Assembly: GCA_029552065.1 (NCBI GenBank)
Contig: JAKPEG010000117.1
Span: 1 to 64,000, forward strand
Length of the DNA stretch: 64,000 bases
Source: Actinomycetes bacterium
Lineage (GTDB): Bacteria; Actinomycetota; Actinomycetes; Actinomycetales; Dermatophilaceae
Direction of reading: 5' to 3'
Below the pieces are notes generated by a model. It ran no database searches. It was not told the DNA's origin and worked only from the letters and a program-made list of their open reading frames with translations. This document shows, piece by piece, positions 1 through 10,700 of the stretch (position 1 is its first letter; every line of letters begins with the position of its first letter). The translations under genes were made by a program, and so were the position numbers.

Positions 1-336
1 GTTGATCTCATCGGCGAGGACGAGTCCGGCGAACACGGGGCCTCGTCGAAACGCGAACTCACGCTCGCGCTGATCGAAGTAGACCGCCCCCGTGACATCA
101 CTGGGCAGCATGTCCGGCGTGAATTGGATCCGCGCAAAGGACAGACCAAGGCGAGCGGCAATGGCCTTTGCTGCGAGGGTCTTGCCCACGCCAGGCACAT
201 CTTCGATCAGGACATGTCCGCCGGCGAGAATGGCCGCGAGGACGACCTGCAGCTCCGGGCCCTTGCCGACTACCACTCGATCCAAGTGCTCGACGAGCTC
301 GGCCAGCCCGGACGCTTGCGACTGCTCAATGGTCAT
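1..336 (-). CDS. MoxR-family AAA+ ATPase, 3' part cut by window edge
   Basis: The ATG at 336 opens a reading frame that runs off the left edge, so about 112 N-terminal residues are visible. A Walker A motif (VPGVGKT) lies near residue 48, followed by the MoxR-typical FTPDMLPSDVTG stretch and the start of the Walker B region (LADEIN) at the edge. MoxR ATPases act as chaperone-like partners of DUF58 and VWA proteins, often with DUF4129 membrane proteins. The start overlaps the end of the upstream small membrane gene by 11 bases, so it is the third visible gene of a minus-strand operon. A DUF58 gene would be expected beyond the edge. It is a different copy from the complete MoxR at 21337-22317. 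Confidence 0.9.
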   Translation of the reverse strand, partial: MTIEQSQASGLAELVEHLDRVVVGKGPELQVVLAAILAGGHVLIEDVPGVGKTLAAKAIAARLGLSFARIQFTPDMLPSDVTGAVYFDQREREFAFRRGPVFAGLVLADEIN

Positions 337-712
337 GGCCCAGGGCCTCCCTGATCTGGACGGCGAGGTCATCGACGGAAGCCGGCCCACGCATCGGCAC
401 TTGTGAAGCCAAAGCCGACAGACGGTCAGGGTCAGCGACCGCCCACGGCGGCAATAGCCGCGCCATGGCTACCACACGGCTCAGCCGCAGCTGCCGCATG
501 CTGTCGTCAGGCGGGGCCAAGACCTCCGGCACCGCGGCGGGTGGCGACGGCACGCCGACTCCGTCGTGCCCGCACGCTCTGACGACCAGGTAGGCCGCAA
601 GGACCACACCTCCGAGCGTCACCACAGGCAGGAGAACGCCGGTCACCTGCAGTGCACCCGCCGTCACCAGTAGTGCGGCTGCTCGCGTTGTGCCCCTCAT
701 TCGGGGAGTCAC
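326..712 (-). CDS. small membrane protein in MoxR operon
   Basis: This is a 128-residue protein of unknown function. I chose the GTG at 712 because it overlaps the upstream TGA in a GTGA arrangement; an ATG 12 bases further in is an alternative. Residues about 9-44 are hydrophobic and could form one or two membrane helices. The remainder is polar and proline-rich with a charged C-terminus (residues about 60-128) that probably faces the cytoplasm. It sits between a DUF4129-like gene and MoxR, so it is probably a membrane accessory of that module. I recognise no named domain. Confidence 0.7.
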   Translation of the reverse strand: MTPRMRGTTRAAALLVTAGALQVTGVLLPVVTLGGVVLAAYLVVRACGHDGVGVPSPPAAVPEVLAPPDDSMRQLRLSRVVAMARLLPPWAVADPDRLSALASQVPMRGPASVDDLAVQIREALGHDH

Positions 713-1335
713 CGCCCCATCACCGCACAAATCTGTTCGGACAGGGCCGCGGCTCGTGCGCGGTCGGCATCGGCGGTCGCCAAGCCCGAATAGCGACATT
801 GGTCGTAGATGTCGGCAAGCTCGAGAACTACCCCTCGGGAAGCTCCAGCTTCTACGGCCGCGCGCAGCACCGACCGAGAGGTCCGCGACGCCTCAAGTGG
901 GTGTCTCGCCTCCTCCAGTGCCACCTCGACTGCACGCCACGCGCGCACAATCTCCTCACCGTTGGGGACGGCTTCGACACCGGGTGACGCCGCTGAGTGG
1001 TCGTCGGGAGCTGGGGCCGCGTCGTCGGGGTCCTGACGAACTTCGTTGCCCTCGTTGCGACCGCGCGGCCATCGAGTGATCACGACCGTCACCCCGAGGA
1101 CGATCACGAGACCAAGCCCCACCATGAGCACGACGATTACCCAGGCCGGCAACAGACCTCCGGGAGCGTTGTCGGCGACCACACCCGCATATCGCGGGTA
1201 GCTTCCGACGCCACCGATGCCGAGGCCCCTGCTCTGCGGGAACAGGACGTAGTCAGTCCTCGTCAGCCAGACCCCGAGCGCAACGGCGGCAACGGCCCAC
1301 AGCTCAGGGAAGCCGGGGCGCGCGCGTCGTCGCAT
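709..1335 (-). CDS. DUF4129-like membrane protein
   Basis: This is a 208-residue protein. I took the ATG at 1335 because a TAnnnT hexamer lies 6 bases upstream; the longer ORF in the track runs into the oppositely oriented mutase gene. There are two hydrophobic segments (about residues 10-30 and 50-75), a charged acidic linker, then a C-terminal helical region with the pattern of DUF4129 (VRAWRAVEVALEEA, then LADIYDQCRYSG). DUF4129 proteins accompany MoxR and DUF58 genes in actinobacterial operons, which fits the next two genes. The biochemical role is unknown. It is the first gene of the minus-strand unit that runs off the left edge. Confidence 0.75.
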   Translation of the reverse strand: MRRRARPGFPELWAVAAVALGVWLTRTDYVLFPQSRGLGIGGVGSYPRYAGVVADNAPGGLLPAWVIVVLMVGLGLVIVLGVTVVITRWPRGRNEGNEVRQDPDDAAPAPDDHSAASPGVEAVPNGEEIVRAWRAVEVALEEARHPLEASRTSRSVLRAAVEAGASRGVVLELADIYDQCRYSGLATADADRARAAALSEQICAVMGR

Positions 1336-1341
1336 GCCAGA

Positions 1342-1347
1342 ACTGTA
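1342..1347 (-). promoter_or_regulatory. putative leaderless -10 for DUF4129-like gene
   Basis: On the minus strand TACAGT lies 6 bases before the ATG at 1335. This fits the TAnnnT-N6-7-start pattern seen at many genes in this window. Confidence 0.55.
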
Positions 1348-1476
1348 GGCCGCCGACCGGCGCGAAGCTGGGTCACGAGCAGGCACCCGCCCTCGGGCCT
1401 CGTTTGGTGAACGGGAGGCGCGCTGACGGCATACGGGAGTGACGTCTGTCCCATGCCCGCGGTGGTGAGGCGCGAC

Positions 1477-1482
1477 TACGCT
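1477..1482 (+). promoter_or_regulatory. putative leaderless -10 for acyl-CoA mutase
   Basis: TACGCT ends 7 bases before the ATG at 1490, and no clear Shine-Dalgarno sequence is present. The same ACTACGCTGG string precedes the M20 gene at 6482. Confidence 0.5.
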
Positions 1483-1489
1483 GGAACGC

Positions 1490-3073
<1,584 letters not shown>

Positions 3074-3194
3074 TCTGTCCAGAGGTGCTCACTGATCCGT
3101 AGGCGGCAAACACCCAACTGCTGCGCGAGAGCGTGCCCCGACGAGGCTGGCGGCCGCAGCGCCGGCTGGCCACCCGCGATCACGAGGAGATGTG

Positions 3195-4532
3195 ATGAAC
3201 GCCTTTGCCGTCATCGACCCGACGACGGGTGAGTCAGGCCCCAGCTACCCAACTGCCACCGACGCGCAGCTCGCCGACGCCGTGGCACGCACGGCTGCCG
3301 CGTATGCCGGTTGGTCGGCGCGGTCGGTGGGCGAGCGCGCCGCCGTCGTGCGCCGGGTGGCCGCGCTGCATGTCGAACGGGCCGAGGCGCTCGCCGAGAT
3401 CATCCACCGCGAGATGGGCAAGCCGGTGGGCGACGCCGTCGGCGAGGTGCGTTTCAGCGCCGCCATCTACCGCTACTACGCCGACCACGCCGAGCAGCTG
3501 CTCGCCGACCGTCCCATCACCCTGCTGCGCGGCGGTGGCTCGGCCTTCATCCGCCCATCGTCGGTGGGGGTGATCCTCGGGATCATGCCGTGGAACTACC
3601 CCTCCTACCAGGTGGCGCGGTTCGCCGGCCCGAACCTCGTGGCGGGCAACACGGTGCTGCTCAAACCCGCGCCGCAGTGCCCCGAATCGGCGCTCGCGAT
3701 GGCGGCCGTCTTCGAGGAAGCGGGGGCGGGGGCGGCATACACGAACGTCTTCGCCGACGTCGACCAGATCGAGCCGATCATCGCCGACCCCCGGGTGCGT
3801 GGCGTCTCGCTGACCGGGTCCGAGCGGGCCGGCGCCGCGGTGGCGCAGCTGGCGGGCAAGCACCTCAAGAAGGTCGTGCTCGAGCTGGGCGGCTCGGACC
3901 CGTTCATCGTCATGAGCACCGACGACATGGACTCCCTCGTCGACCTGGCCGTCGCCGGTCGGCTGGAGAACACCGGCCAGGCGTGCAACGCGGCCAAGCG
4001 CTTCGTCGTCGTCGACGGCCTCTTCGACGAGTTCTCCAGCCGGTTGCTCACCGCCATGGTGGGGGCCTCGTCCGGCGCACCGCTGTCGTCGCAGCGTGCG
4101 GCCGAGGTACTCGACGACCAGGTGCAACGCGCGGTCGCCGGTGGAGCCGAGCTCGCCTCGGCGGGCGAGCGGCACGGTGCCTTCTTCCCGCCCGGTGTGC
4201 TGACCGGGGTCACACCGGACAACCCGGTCTATCGCGAGGAACTGTTCGGACCCGTCGCCCAGGTCTATCGCGTGAAGGACGAGGCGGAGGCCATCGCGGT
4301 GGCGAATGACACGCCCTATGGCCTCGGCTCGTACGTCTTCACGACCGATCCCGCTCAGGCGCTGCGCCTGGCCGACGCGCTCGACACCGGCATGGTGTTC
4401 ATCAACGGCGTCGGCGCCGAGGGCGCCGAACTGCCGTTCGGGGGGACCAAACGCTCGGGCTTCGGCCGCGAGCTCGGCAGCCTGGGAATCGAGGAGTTCC
4501 TCAACAAGAAGCTCATCCGCGTCGTCGGCTGA
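3195..4532 (+). CDS. NAD(P)-dependent aldehyde dehydrogenase, succinate-semialdehyde type
   Basis: This is a 445-residue aldehyde dehydrogenase. I start it at ATG 3195 because GAGGAG at 3184-3189 is spaced 5 bases from it; the GTG at 3192 would be only 2 bases away. The order is a cofactor-binding core (IMPWNYPSYQ), the catalytic Glu in LELGGSDP, the nucleophile Cys at about residue 264 in NTGQACNAAK, and the usual C-terminal PFGGTKRSG. The closest pattern is the short GabD/SAD type of succinate-semialdehyde dehydrogenase, which feeds succinate into the TCA cycle. It follows the mutase by about 120 bases on the same strand and is convergent with psuK. Substrate is not proven by sequence. Confidence 0.85.
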   Translation: MNAFAVIDPTTGESGPSYPTATDAQLADAVARTAAAYAGWSARSVGERAAVVRRVAALHVERAEALAEIIHREMGKPVGDAVGEVRFSAAIYRYYADHAEQLLADRPITLLRGGGSAFIRPSSVGVILGIMPWNYPSYQVARFAGPNLVAGNTVLLKPAPQCPESALAMAAVFEEAGAGAAYTNVFADVDQIEPIIADPRVRGVSLTGSERAGAAVAQLAGKHLKKVVLELGGSDPFIVMSTDDMDSLVDLAVAGRLENTGQACNAAKRFVVVDGLFDEFSSRLLTAMVGASSGAPLSSQRAAEVLDDQVQRAVAGGAELASAGERHGAFFPPGVLTGVTPDNPVYREELFGPVAQVYRVKDEAEAIAVANDTPYGLGSYVFTTDPAQALRLADALDTGMVFINGVGAEGAELPFGGTKRSGFGRELGSLGIEEFLNKKLIRVVG

Positions 4533-4538
4533 GGCGCA

Positions 4539-5450
4539 CTAACTGGCATGGTCGTGGTCCGCGACCGCGATCTCGACCGCAGCCGACCCGGCGGCGACGC
4601 CGGCCGCCAGCGCCTCAGCTGCGCCTACGCCGCGCAGCCACGCGGCGAGGAAGCCCGCGTCGAAGGCGTCGCCCGCCCCGGTCGTGTCGGTCGCGTCGAC
4701 CGGCTCGGCGGTCACGACGACGTCGGCGCCGTCCTGCCCCCACCAGTGCGCTCCGCGGGCCCCGTCGGTGACGGCCACCCCGCCCCCGGGTGCAACGGCA
4801 GCGAGCATGGCGGCGCGTCCGCCGAGCGCCCGCGCCTCGTCGGCGTTGGGCAGCAGCAGGTCGACCCCGTGCACCCACGCGAGGAAGGCCTCGGCCCCGA
4901 CGGCGGCGACTAATGCCGCGGCCTGTGGGTCGACCGAGGTGGACCATCCGCGGGCGCGGGCCTGTGCGAGCGCCTCGAGCCCGGCCGGCCGCGAGCCGGG
5001 GTCGAGCAGGACGTAGCCGGACAGATGCAGGTGCGGCATACCGGCGCCGAAGGCGTCGAGCACCTCGATCGCGCCGCGCACGTCGTCGGCCCGCAGGGCA
5101 CCGTTGGCGCCCCGGCCCGGCAGCATCGTGCGCTCCCCGGTTGGGTCGACGAGCACGACGACCATGCCGGTGGGCAGCACGCGGTCCGTGGACCACACGC
5201 ACCGCACCCCGGCGTCCTCGAGCCGGGCCCGGCACTCACGCGCGGCCAAGTCGTCGCCGACCCGGGCGAGCAGGGTGACTTCGAGCCCGTATGCCGCGAG
5301 CGCAGCGGCCGTGTTGGCGCCGGCTCCGGCGGGCCGCATCGTCACCCGAGCCGGGGTGTCGGTGCCGTAGGAGATCGGGCCGGCTGGCCTCGCGACGACG
5401 TCCGTTCCGACATCGCCGACGACGACGACCGGTCGGCCGGGCCTCGTCAC
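4539..5450 (-). CDS. psuK: PfkB-family carbohydrate kinase, probable pseudouridine kinase
   Basis: This is a 303-residue ribokinase-like kinase. The GTG at 5450 overlaps the TGA of psuG (GTGA), so the 532-residue ORF in the track is an artificial extension. N-terminal substrate residues follow [15 protein letters not shown], and the C-terminal PfkB signature [13 protein letters not shown] holds the catalytic Asp near residue 255. PfkB kinases paired with PsuG phosphorylate pseudouridine to its 5'-phosphate; ribokinase or adenosine kinase are the alternatives. Assignment rests on the operon with psuG. The 3' end converges on the aldehyde dehydrogenase with 6 bases between. Confidence 0.8.
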   Translation of the reverse strand: MTRPGRPVVVVGDVGTDVVARPAGPISYGTDTPARVTMRPAGAGANTAAALAAYGLEVTLLARVGDDLAARECRARLEDAGVRCVWSTDRVLPTGMVVVLVDPTGERTMLPGRGANGALRADDVRGAIEVLDAFGAGMPHLHLSGYVLLDPGSRPAGLEALAQARARGWSTSVDPQAAALVAAVGAEAFLAWVHGVDLLLPNADEARALGGRAAMLAAVAPGGGVAVTDGARGAHWWGQDGADVVVTAEPVDATDTTGAGDAFDAGFLAAWLRGVGAAEALAAGVAAGSAAVEIAVADHDHAS

Positions 5451-6367
5451 CCGATCACGGGGCTGGCCAGGGCGACCGCGACCTCGGCGGCCAGCCGGGC
5501 GTTGGCGAGGACGAGTTCCACGTTGGCGCGCAGCGATTCGCCGGCCGAGGCTTCGTGGAAGTGGGCGAGGAGCGCAGGGGTGACGTCCTTGCCCGCGATC
5601 GCCTCGCGGGCCACGAGCGCAAGTCCCTCGGCGAGCAGCCGGTCGTGCAGGCCGGGGTCGAGCTGGCGGTCGCGAGGGAGCGGGTTGGCCAGGACCATGC
5701 CGCCTGCGTCGGTGCCGAGCGCGGCTCGCGCGCGCCACACGGCGGCCGCCTCGGTCGGTGAGTCGACCCGCCAGGGCACCGCGTGCCCTGAGTCGGCGAG
5801 GTAGAAGCCGGGGAAGGCGTCGGTGCGGAAGCCGAGCACCGGCACGGACAGGGTCTCCAGCCGCTCGAGGGTCGCGGGGACGTCGAGGATCGACTTCACC
5901 CCGGCGCAGACGACGAGCACCGGTGTGCGGGCGATCACGTCGAGGTCGGCCGAGACGTCGAAGCTCTCGGCCGCCCCGCGGTGGACTCCGCCGAGACCCC
6001 CGGTCGCGAAGACCGTGATGCCGGCCGCGTGGGCAAGCACGCTCGTCGAGGCCACCGTCGTCGCCCCGGTGCGGCCGGACGCCACGGCGACGCCCAGATC
6101 GCGCGCGGAGAGCTTCGCGACGTCGTCGGCCTTGCACAAGTGCCGGAGCTCGTCGTCGGTGAGGCCCACCCGCACCGATCCGTCGAGGACGGCGATGGTC
6201 GCCGGGATGGCTCCGGCGGCCCGCACCGTCGCCTCCAGTTGCCGCCCCACGTGCAGGTTGTCCCCTCGGGGAAGGCCGTGGGCGAGGATCGTGCTCTCGA
6301 GGGCGACGAGGGGGGCGCCGAGTTCGCGGGCGGCGGCGACTTCGGGGTGTAGGACGAGGGCCGACAT
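5447..6367 (-). CDS. psuG: pseudouridine-5'-phosphate glycosidase
   Basis: This 306-residue protein cleaves the C-glycosidic bond of pseudouridine-5'-phosphate to uracil and ribose-5-phosphate. Family motifs are clear along the whole length: [14 protein letters not shown] near residue 23, [11 protein letters not shown] near 135, [14 protein letters not shown] near 160 and the GMVLANPLP segment near 235. Length is normal for PsuG. It is the first gene of a two-gene unit with the kinase, 4-base overlap, and starts at ATG 6367 with TAGGCT 7 bases upstream. It lies next to the nucleoside salvage block, which fits a shared job in RNA-derived nucleoside use. Confidence 0.95.
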   Translation of the reverse strand: MSALVLHPEVAAARELGAPLVALESTILAHGLPRGDNLHVGRQLEATVRAAGAIPATIAVLDGSVRVGLTDDELRHLCKADDVAKLSARDLGVAVASGRTGATTVASTSVLAHAAGITVFATGGLGGVHRGAAESFDVSADLDVIARTPVLVVCAGVKSILDVPATLERLETLSVPVLGFRTDAFPGFYLADSGHAVPWRVDSPTEAAAVWRARAALGTDAGGMVLANPLPRDRQLDPGLHDRLLAEGLALVAREAIAGKDVTPALLAHFHEASAGESLRANVELVLANARLAAEVAVALASPVIG

Positions 6368-6374
6368 GGGCGAC

Positions 6375-6380
6375 AGCCTA
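6375..6380 (-). promoter_or_regulatory. putative leaderless -10 for psuGK
   Basis: TAGGCT on the minus strand lies 7 bases before the psuG ATG. Confidence 0.6.
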
Positions 6381-6481
6381 GGTGCGCGTGCGGATCGGGC
6401 GACCTGTGCCGCCCGACCGGGCAGCGGCCGACGCGAGGGTGCCTCTCGCGGGTTGCCGTGCGGACTACGCTGGCGCCCACC

Positions 6482-7702
6482 ATGACACCCCTCGCCCGCG
6501 CCGTGCAGGCGGAGCTCGCCGAGCTGGATCCGCAGCTCGTCGCGATCCGCCGGGACATCCACGCCCACCCCGAGCTGTCCTGGCACGAGAGCCGCACGAC
6601 GCAGGTCGTCGGGGAGCGGCTCGCCGAGGCCGGGTGGAACGTGCGCGCCATGCCCGGCACCGGTCTGCTCGCCGACATCGGGCCTAGCGACGCGGCATAC
6701 CGGGTGGCGCTGCGGGCGGACCTCGACGCGCTGCCGGTGGTCGAGCGCACCGGCCTGCCGTGGGCGAGCACCGTCGACGGCGTCGCGCACGCGTGCGGCC
6801 ACGACGTCCACACGGCCGCCGCGCTCGGGGCCGGGCTCGCGCTCGGCCGGTATGCCGCGCGGCTCACCGACGCCGGTGCCGCGGTCCGGCTGCTCTTCCA
6901 ACCCGCCGAGGAGACCGTGCCCGGGGGAGCCCTGCAGGTCATCGAGGCCGGTGGGCTCGAGGGAGTCGACCTCGTCTTCGGCGTCCACTGCGAGCCGACC
7001 CTCGACGTGGGGACCGTGGGCCTGCGAGTCGGGCCGATCACCGCGGCGACCGACGGGATCGAGATCACCCTGCACGGCACCGGCGGTCACACCTCCCGGC
7101 CGCACCTCACCCAGGACCTCACCTTCGCCCTCGCCAAGGTCGTCGCCGAGGTGCCGGCCATCCTCTCGCGCCGGGTCGATCCCCGGGCCGGACTCTCGGT
7201 CGTCTGGGGGTCCCTCCACGCCGGCGGCGCGCTCAACGTCATCCCCGCGACCGGTCTGCTCGGCGGCACCCTGCGGGTCCTCGACGCCGACGTGTGGGAG
7301 GAGGCCGGCGGCCTCGTGCGGGAGGCGGTCGGGCAGATCGTCGAGCCCTACGGTGTCCGCTACGAGGTGACCTACACCCAGGGGGTGCCCCCCGTCGTCA
7401 ACACGGCCGAAGGGGTCGAGCTGCTCGAGGAGGCGGTCCTGGCCTCCGGTGCCCTCTCCACCGTCGTGCCCCAGTCGCTCGGGGGCGAGGACTTCGCGTG
7501 GTACCTCACGAAGGTGCCCGGTGCCCTTGCCCGGCTGGGCACCCGGAAGCCCGGTGGACCCACCTTCGACCTGCACCAGGGCGACTTCACCGTCGACGAG
7601 CGGGCTGTGGTCGGTGGGGCGCGAGTGCTCGCTGGAGCTGTCGTGGCGGGAGTGGCGCGGGCGACCGAGCTGCGGGGCACTCCCGACATGTCGCTTCGGT
7701 AA
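6482..7702 (+). CDS. M20-family amidohydrolase
   Basis: This is a 406-residue metal-dependent amidohydrolase of the M20D type (hippurate, N-acyl-amino-acid or auxin-conjugate hydrolases). Visible metal and catalytic elements are [10 protein letters not shown] (about residue 98), the PAEETVPGG segment with the general-base Glu (about 140), GVHCEP, and [11 protein letters not shown] (about 335). The dimerisation lid lies between. ATG 6482 is preferred over 6458 because TACGCT ends 10 bases before it, giving a very short or absent leader. The substrate cannot be told from sequence. It is divergent from psuG and stands in front of the nucleoside transporter genes without obvious functional link. 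Confidence 0.85.
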   Translation: MTPLARAVQAELAELDPQLVAIRRDIHAHPELSWHESRTTQVVGERLAEAGWNVRAMPGTGLLADIGPSDAAYRVALRADLDALPVVERTGLPWASTVDGVAHACGHDVHTAAALGAGLALGRYAARLTDAGAAVRLLFQPAEETVPGGALQVIEAGGLEGVDLVFGVHCEPTLDVGTVGLRVGPITAATDGIEITLHGTGGHTSRPHLTQDLTFALAKVVAEVPAILSRRVDPRAGLSVVWGSLHAGGALNVIPATGLLGGTLRVLDADVWEEAGGLVREAVGQIVEPYGVRYEVTYTQGVPPVVNTAEGVELLEEAVLASGALSTVVPQSLGGEDFAWYLTKVPGALARLGTRKPGGPTFDLHQGDFTVDERAVVGGARVLAGAVVAGVARATELRGTPDMSLR

Positions 7703-7745
7703 CGGTTGGCGCGCCACGTCGAGCGGGAACCGGTGTCGCCAGCTT

Positions 7746-7759
7746 GACAAACTATTGTC
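7746..7759. promoter_or_regulatory. candidate operator (GACAA-N4-TTGTC)
   Basis: A 5-base inverted repeat, GACAA-acta-TTGTC, overlaps the proposed -35 of the BMP lipoprotein promoter. No regulator gene is nearby; this is a weak candidate site. Confidence 0.3.
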
Positions 7760-7783
7760 GAAGCCGCTGTGCGCGCGTACATT
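7755..7783 (+). promoter_or_regulatory. promoter of BMP lipoprotein gene
   Basis: TTGTCG at 7755-7760 and TACATT at 7778-7783 are separated by 17 bases, a good sigma-70-type pair. The resulting leader would be about 25 bases and contains AAAGGAG. The region is visibly richer in A and T than its surroundings. Confidence 0.55.
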
Positions 7784-7815
7784 TGCGCGCCTGTCGAACT
7801 ACAAAGGAGACCACC

Positions 7816-8868
7816 TTGCGTCAGGTGATGAAGTACGCGGCCGCTGGCGCGGTCGCAACCCTCGCCCTGGCTGCGTGCGGGAGCAGCAGCAGCGGCACCA
7901 CGTCCACGAGCGGGTCCACCGGCGCAGCCGGCGGGTCGGGCATCAAGGTGGGTATGGCCTACGACGTCGGCGGCCGTGGCGACCAGTCCTTCAACGACGC
8001 TGCCGCGGCGGGCCTCGACAAGGCCGCCAAGGAGCTCGGCATCACGAGCAAGGAGGCGTCGGCGACCAACGGCGAGGCCGAATCGGCCCGCACCGAGCGA
8101 CTCAAGCAGCTCATCGACGCCGGCTACACCAACATCGTCGCGGTCGGCTTCGCCTACGCCAAGGCCGTCGGCACGGTCGCCAAGGCCAACCCCAACGTGA
8201 AGTTCGCCATCGTCGACGACGCCTCGCCCGACTCCGCGGGCACGAACGTCGAGCAGATGACCTTCGCCGAGCACGAGGGCTCCTTCCTCGTCGGCGCGGC
8301 CGCGGCGCTCAAGTCCAAGGCCAACCACATCGGCTTCGTCGGTGGCGTCGAGGTCGACCTCATCAAGAAGTTCGCCGCCGGCTATGCCGCGGGTGCCAAG
8401 GCGGTCAACCCGAGCATCGTCATCGACGTCAAGTACCTCACCCAGCCGCCGGACTTCTCCGGCTTCGGCTCGGTCGACAAGGGCAAGGCGGCCGCCGAGG
8501 GCATGTACCAGGCCGGCGCCGACGTCGTCTACCAGGCCGCCGGTGGGTCCGGTGGTGGCGTCTTCACCGCCGCCAAGGCTGCCGGCAAGATGGCCATCGG
8601 TGTCGACTCCGACCAGGCCAAGACCGCCGCGGCGGACGTCCGCGACGTCATCATCACCTCGATGCTCAAGAAGGTCGACGTCGGCGTCTACGACTTCATC
8701 AAGTCGGTGAAGGACGGCACCTTCAAGGCCGGCAACAAGGTCTTCGACCTCAAGGCAGGCGGTGTCGACTACTCGACGACCGGCGGCAAGATCGACGACA
8801 TCAAGGCCAAGCTCGACGACTACAAGGCCAAGATCATCGCGGGCACCATCACGGTCCCGAGCAAGTGA
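7816..8868 (+). CDS. BMP-family nucleoside-binding lipoprotein
   Basis: This 350-residue secreted lipoprotein is the substrate-binding part of a nucleoside ABC importer (BmpA/Med family). The TTG at 7816 is chosen because AAAGGAG at 7803-7809 is spaced 6 bases from it; the in-frame ATG at 7828 would be 18 away. The signal peptide ends in the lipobox LALAACGSS (Cys about residue 21), then a Ser/Thr/Gly linker. The mature domain begins KVGMAYDVGGRGDQSFNDAA and includes FVGGVEVDLIKKF, typical of the family. The matching ATPase and permeases start at 10701, after an unrelated DUF885 gene. It has its own promoter and is followed by two strong hairpins. Confidence 0.92.
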   Translation: MRQVMKYAAAGAVATLALAACGSSSSGTTSTSGSTGAAGGSGIKVGMAYDVGGRGDQSFNDAAAAGLDKAAKELGITSKEASATNGEAESARTERLKQLIDAGYTNIVAVGFAYAKAVGTVAKANPNVKFAIVDDASPDSAGTNVEQMTFAEHEGSFLVGAAAALKSKANHIGFVGGVEVDLIKKFAAGYAAGAKAVNPSIVIDVKYLTQPPDFSGFGSVDKGKAAAEGMYQAGADVVYQAAGGSGGGVFTAAKAAGKMAIGVDSDQAKTAAADVRDVIITSMLKKVDVGVYDFIKSVKDGTFKAGNKVFDLKAGGVDYSTTGGKIDDIKAKLDDYKAKIIAGTITVPSK

Positions 8869-8873
8869 CGTGC

Positions 8874-8904
8874 AGCCGGTCGGCGCCGAGGGCGCCGACC
8901 GGCT
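8874..8904 (+). terminator. hairpin after BMP lipoprotein gene
   Basis: AGCCGGTCGGCGCC pairs perfectly with GGCGCCGACCGGCT across a 3-base loop (14-bp stem), starting 6 bases after the stop codon. There is no U tract, as is common in high-GC actinobacteria. It could terminate or protect the mRNA end. Confidence 0.7.
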
Positions 8905-8921
8905 CGCTCGCCTTGTCGCAT

Positions 8922-8965
8922 CTCGGCCCGGTCGGCATCCAGTCCAGGATGCCGACCGGGCCGAG
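8922..8965 (+). terminator. second perfect hairpin, 19-bp stem
   Basis: CTCGGCCCGGTCGGCATCC pairs with its exact complement across the loop AGTCCA. It stands 17 bases after the first hairpin and shares CCGGTCGGC with it. The pair isolates the lipoprotein transcript from the next gene. Confidence 0.7.
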
Positions 8966-9019
8966 TGCGTTGACCTTCCGCTCGACCCGACCACCGGAAT
9001 TCCCGAGGAGTGACGACAA

Positions 9020-10672
9020 GTGACTTCGATCGACTTGCTCGCCCACGACTACTGGCAGGCGCGACTGGACGCCTCGCCCACCGAGCGGCACCTGCTCGGC
9101 GATTACCGCGATGTCGGGCACTTCGAGGACGCTTCCCGGGCCGCCGAAGACCGGCTCGTCGCCACGCTGCGGGAGTTCGCCGCCCGAGCCGAGGCGGTGG
9201 ACCCCACCGGGCTCGACGTACAACAGGGCCTCACCCGCCGGCTCATCGCCGATGCGGCCCGCTCGCTCGCCGATCTGCTCGACACGCCGCTCGCGGACCT
9301 CGTCGCCGACCCGGTCCACGGGCCCCAGGTGTCCTGGGCGATCGTCCTGCCGATGCTCACCATCCCTGACGCGCAGGCGGCGGCCGCGATGCCCGCCAAA
9401 CTCGACGGCATGGGCGATCACCTGCACGCGCTCGCCCAGCGCGCGCGCGAGGGCCTGGCGCGCGGCTGGACCCCCCCTCGGTTCGCGGTCGAGGGCACCA
9501 TCGACCAGATCGACGCGCTCCTTGCCTTGCCGCTCGAGCAGGACCCGTTGCTGCGCACGGCCGCGCTGCCGGACGGCGTGGACGAGGAAGGCTTCCGTGC
9601 CCGGATCTCCTGCGTCCTCGCCGAGCGCCTGCGCCCGGGCTGGGCCACCCTGCGCGACGTCCTGCGTGAGGAGGTGCTGCCCGCGTCCCGTCCCGACGAA
9701 CTGCCCGGCCTCGTCCACCTCCCGGGAGGGGAGGACGCCTACGCCCGGTGCCTGCGCTTCTACACGACGACGACACTCACCGCCCAGCAGATCCACGACC
9801 TCGGGTTGGCCCAGGTCGCCGCCCTGGCCGAGGAATACCGCGCCCTCGGCCCCGAGGTCGTGGGGAGCGACGACCTCGAGCGCATCTTCGCCGCCATGCG
9901 CGAGGATCCGGCGCTGCACTTCACCACAGGCGAGGAGCTGGTCGAGCGGTCTCGCACCGCCCTCTCCCGGGCCGAGTCGGTCGCACCGGAGTGGTTCCGC
10001 CGGGTCAACCAGGCACCGTGCGTCGTGGAGGGCACCCTCGCCGGACCCAAGGCCTTCTACTATCCGCCGGCGGCGGACGGCAGCCGCGGCGGCACGTTCT
10101 TCGTCAACATCGCCGACCCCACGTCCTGGGGGCGCTTCGAACTCGAGGCGATGGCCTACCACGAGGGAGTCCCCGGCCATCACCTCCAGCTCGCCCTGGC
10201 CGCGGAGCTGCCCGACACCTTCCCGGAGTTCCGTCGGCACGACCACCACACGGCATACGCGGAGGGGTGGGGGCTCTACAGCGAGCGGCTGTCCGACGAG
10301 ATGGGGCTCTACAGCGAGCCGATCGACCGGCTCGGGATGCTCAGCGCCGACTCGATGCGGGCCTGCCGACTCGTCGTCGACACCGGACTGCACGCCCTGG
10401 GCTGGACCCGCCAGGAGGCGGTCGACTACATGCTGGCCAATTCCCCGCTCACCGAGGGCGTCGTGCGCCCGGAGATCGACCGCTACATCTGCACCCCCGG
10501 GCAGGCGACCTCCTACATGGTCGGCCGGTTGGAGATCCAGCGGATCCGGCGCGAGGCGCAGGCGCGGCTCGGCGACCGGTTCGACGTGCGCGACTTCCAC
10601 GCTGCGGTGCTCGAGTCGGGCTCCCTGCCCTTGGGGATCCTCGACGAACACGTCCGGGCCGCTCTGCCGTGA
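9020..10672 (+). CDS. DUF885 family protein, probable zinc metallopeptidase
   Basis: This 550-residue protein belongs to DUF885, a family with thermolysin-like zinc motifs. HEGVPGHHLQ near residue 380 supplies two His ligands and the catalytic Glu, and AYAEGWGLYSERL about 35 residues later supplies the third ligand. No signal peptide is visible, so it is probably cytoplasmic. The GTG at 9020 follows GAGGAG by 9 bases. It lies between the BMP lipoprotein and its presumed ABC partners, but nothing in it points to nucleosides; peptide hydrolysis is the cautious guess. A second DUF885 protein is at 50622-52334. Confidence 0.85.
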   Translation: MTSIDLLAHDYWQARLDASPTERHLLGDYRDVGHFEDASRAAEDRLVATLREFAARAEAVDPTGLDVQQGLTRRLIADAARSLADLLDTPLADLVADPVHGPQVSWAIVLPMLTIPDAQAAAAMPAKLDGMGDHLHALAQRAREGLARGWTPPRFAVEGTIDQIDALLALPLEQDPLLRTAALPDGVDEEGFRARISCVLAERLRPGWATLRDVLREEVLPASRPDELPGLVHLPGGEDAYARCLRFYTTTTLTAQQIHDLGLAQVAALAEEYRALGPEVVGSDDLERIFAAMREDPALHFTTGEELVERSRTALSRAESVAPEWFRRVNQAPCVVEGTLAGPKAFYYPPAADGSRGGTFFVNIADPTSWGRFELEAMAYHEGVPGHHLQLALAAELPDTFPEFRRHDHHTAYAEGWGLYSERLSDEMGLYSEPIDRLGMLSADSMRACRLVVDTGLHALGWTRQEAVDYMLANSPLTEGVVRPEIDRYICTPGQATSYMVGRLEIQRIRREAQARLGDRFDVRDFHAAVLESGSLPLGILDEHVRAALP

Positions 10673-10688
10673 TTGAACACCGCACCAC

Positions 10689-10694
10689 TAGGTT
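10689..10694 (+). promoter_or_regulatory. putative leaderless -10 for ABC operon
   Basis: TAGGTT ends 6 bases before the GTG at 10701, suggesting that the ATPase and permeases have their own promoter independent of the lipoprotein. Confidence 0.55.
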
Positions 10695-10700
10695 GACCCC

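Noticed and set aside
6760-8868. 702-residue ORF containing the BMP lipoprotein
   Set aside because: Its first 350 codons are a frame shadow of the M20 gene; signal peptide and ribosome site place the start at 7816.
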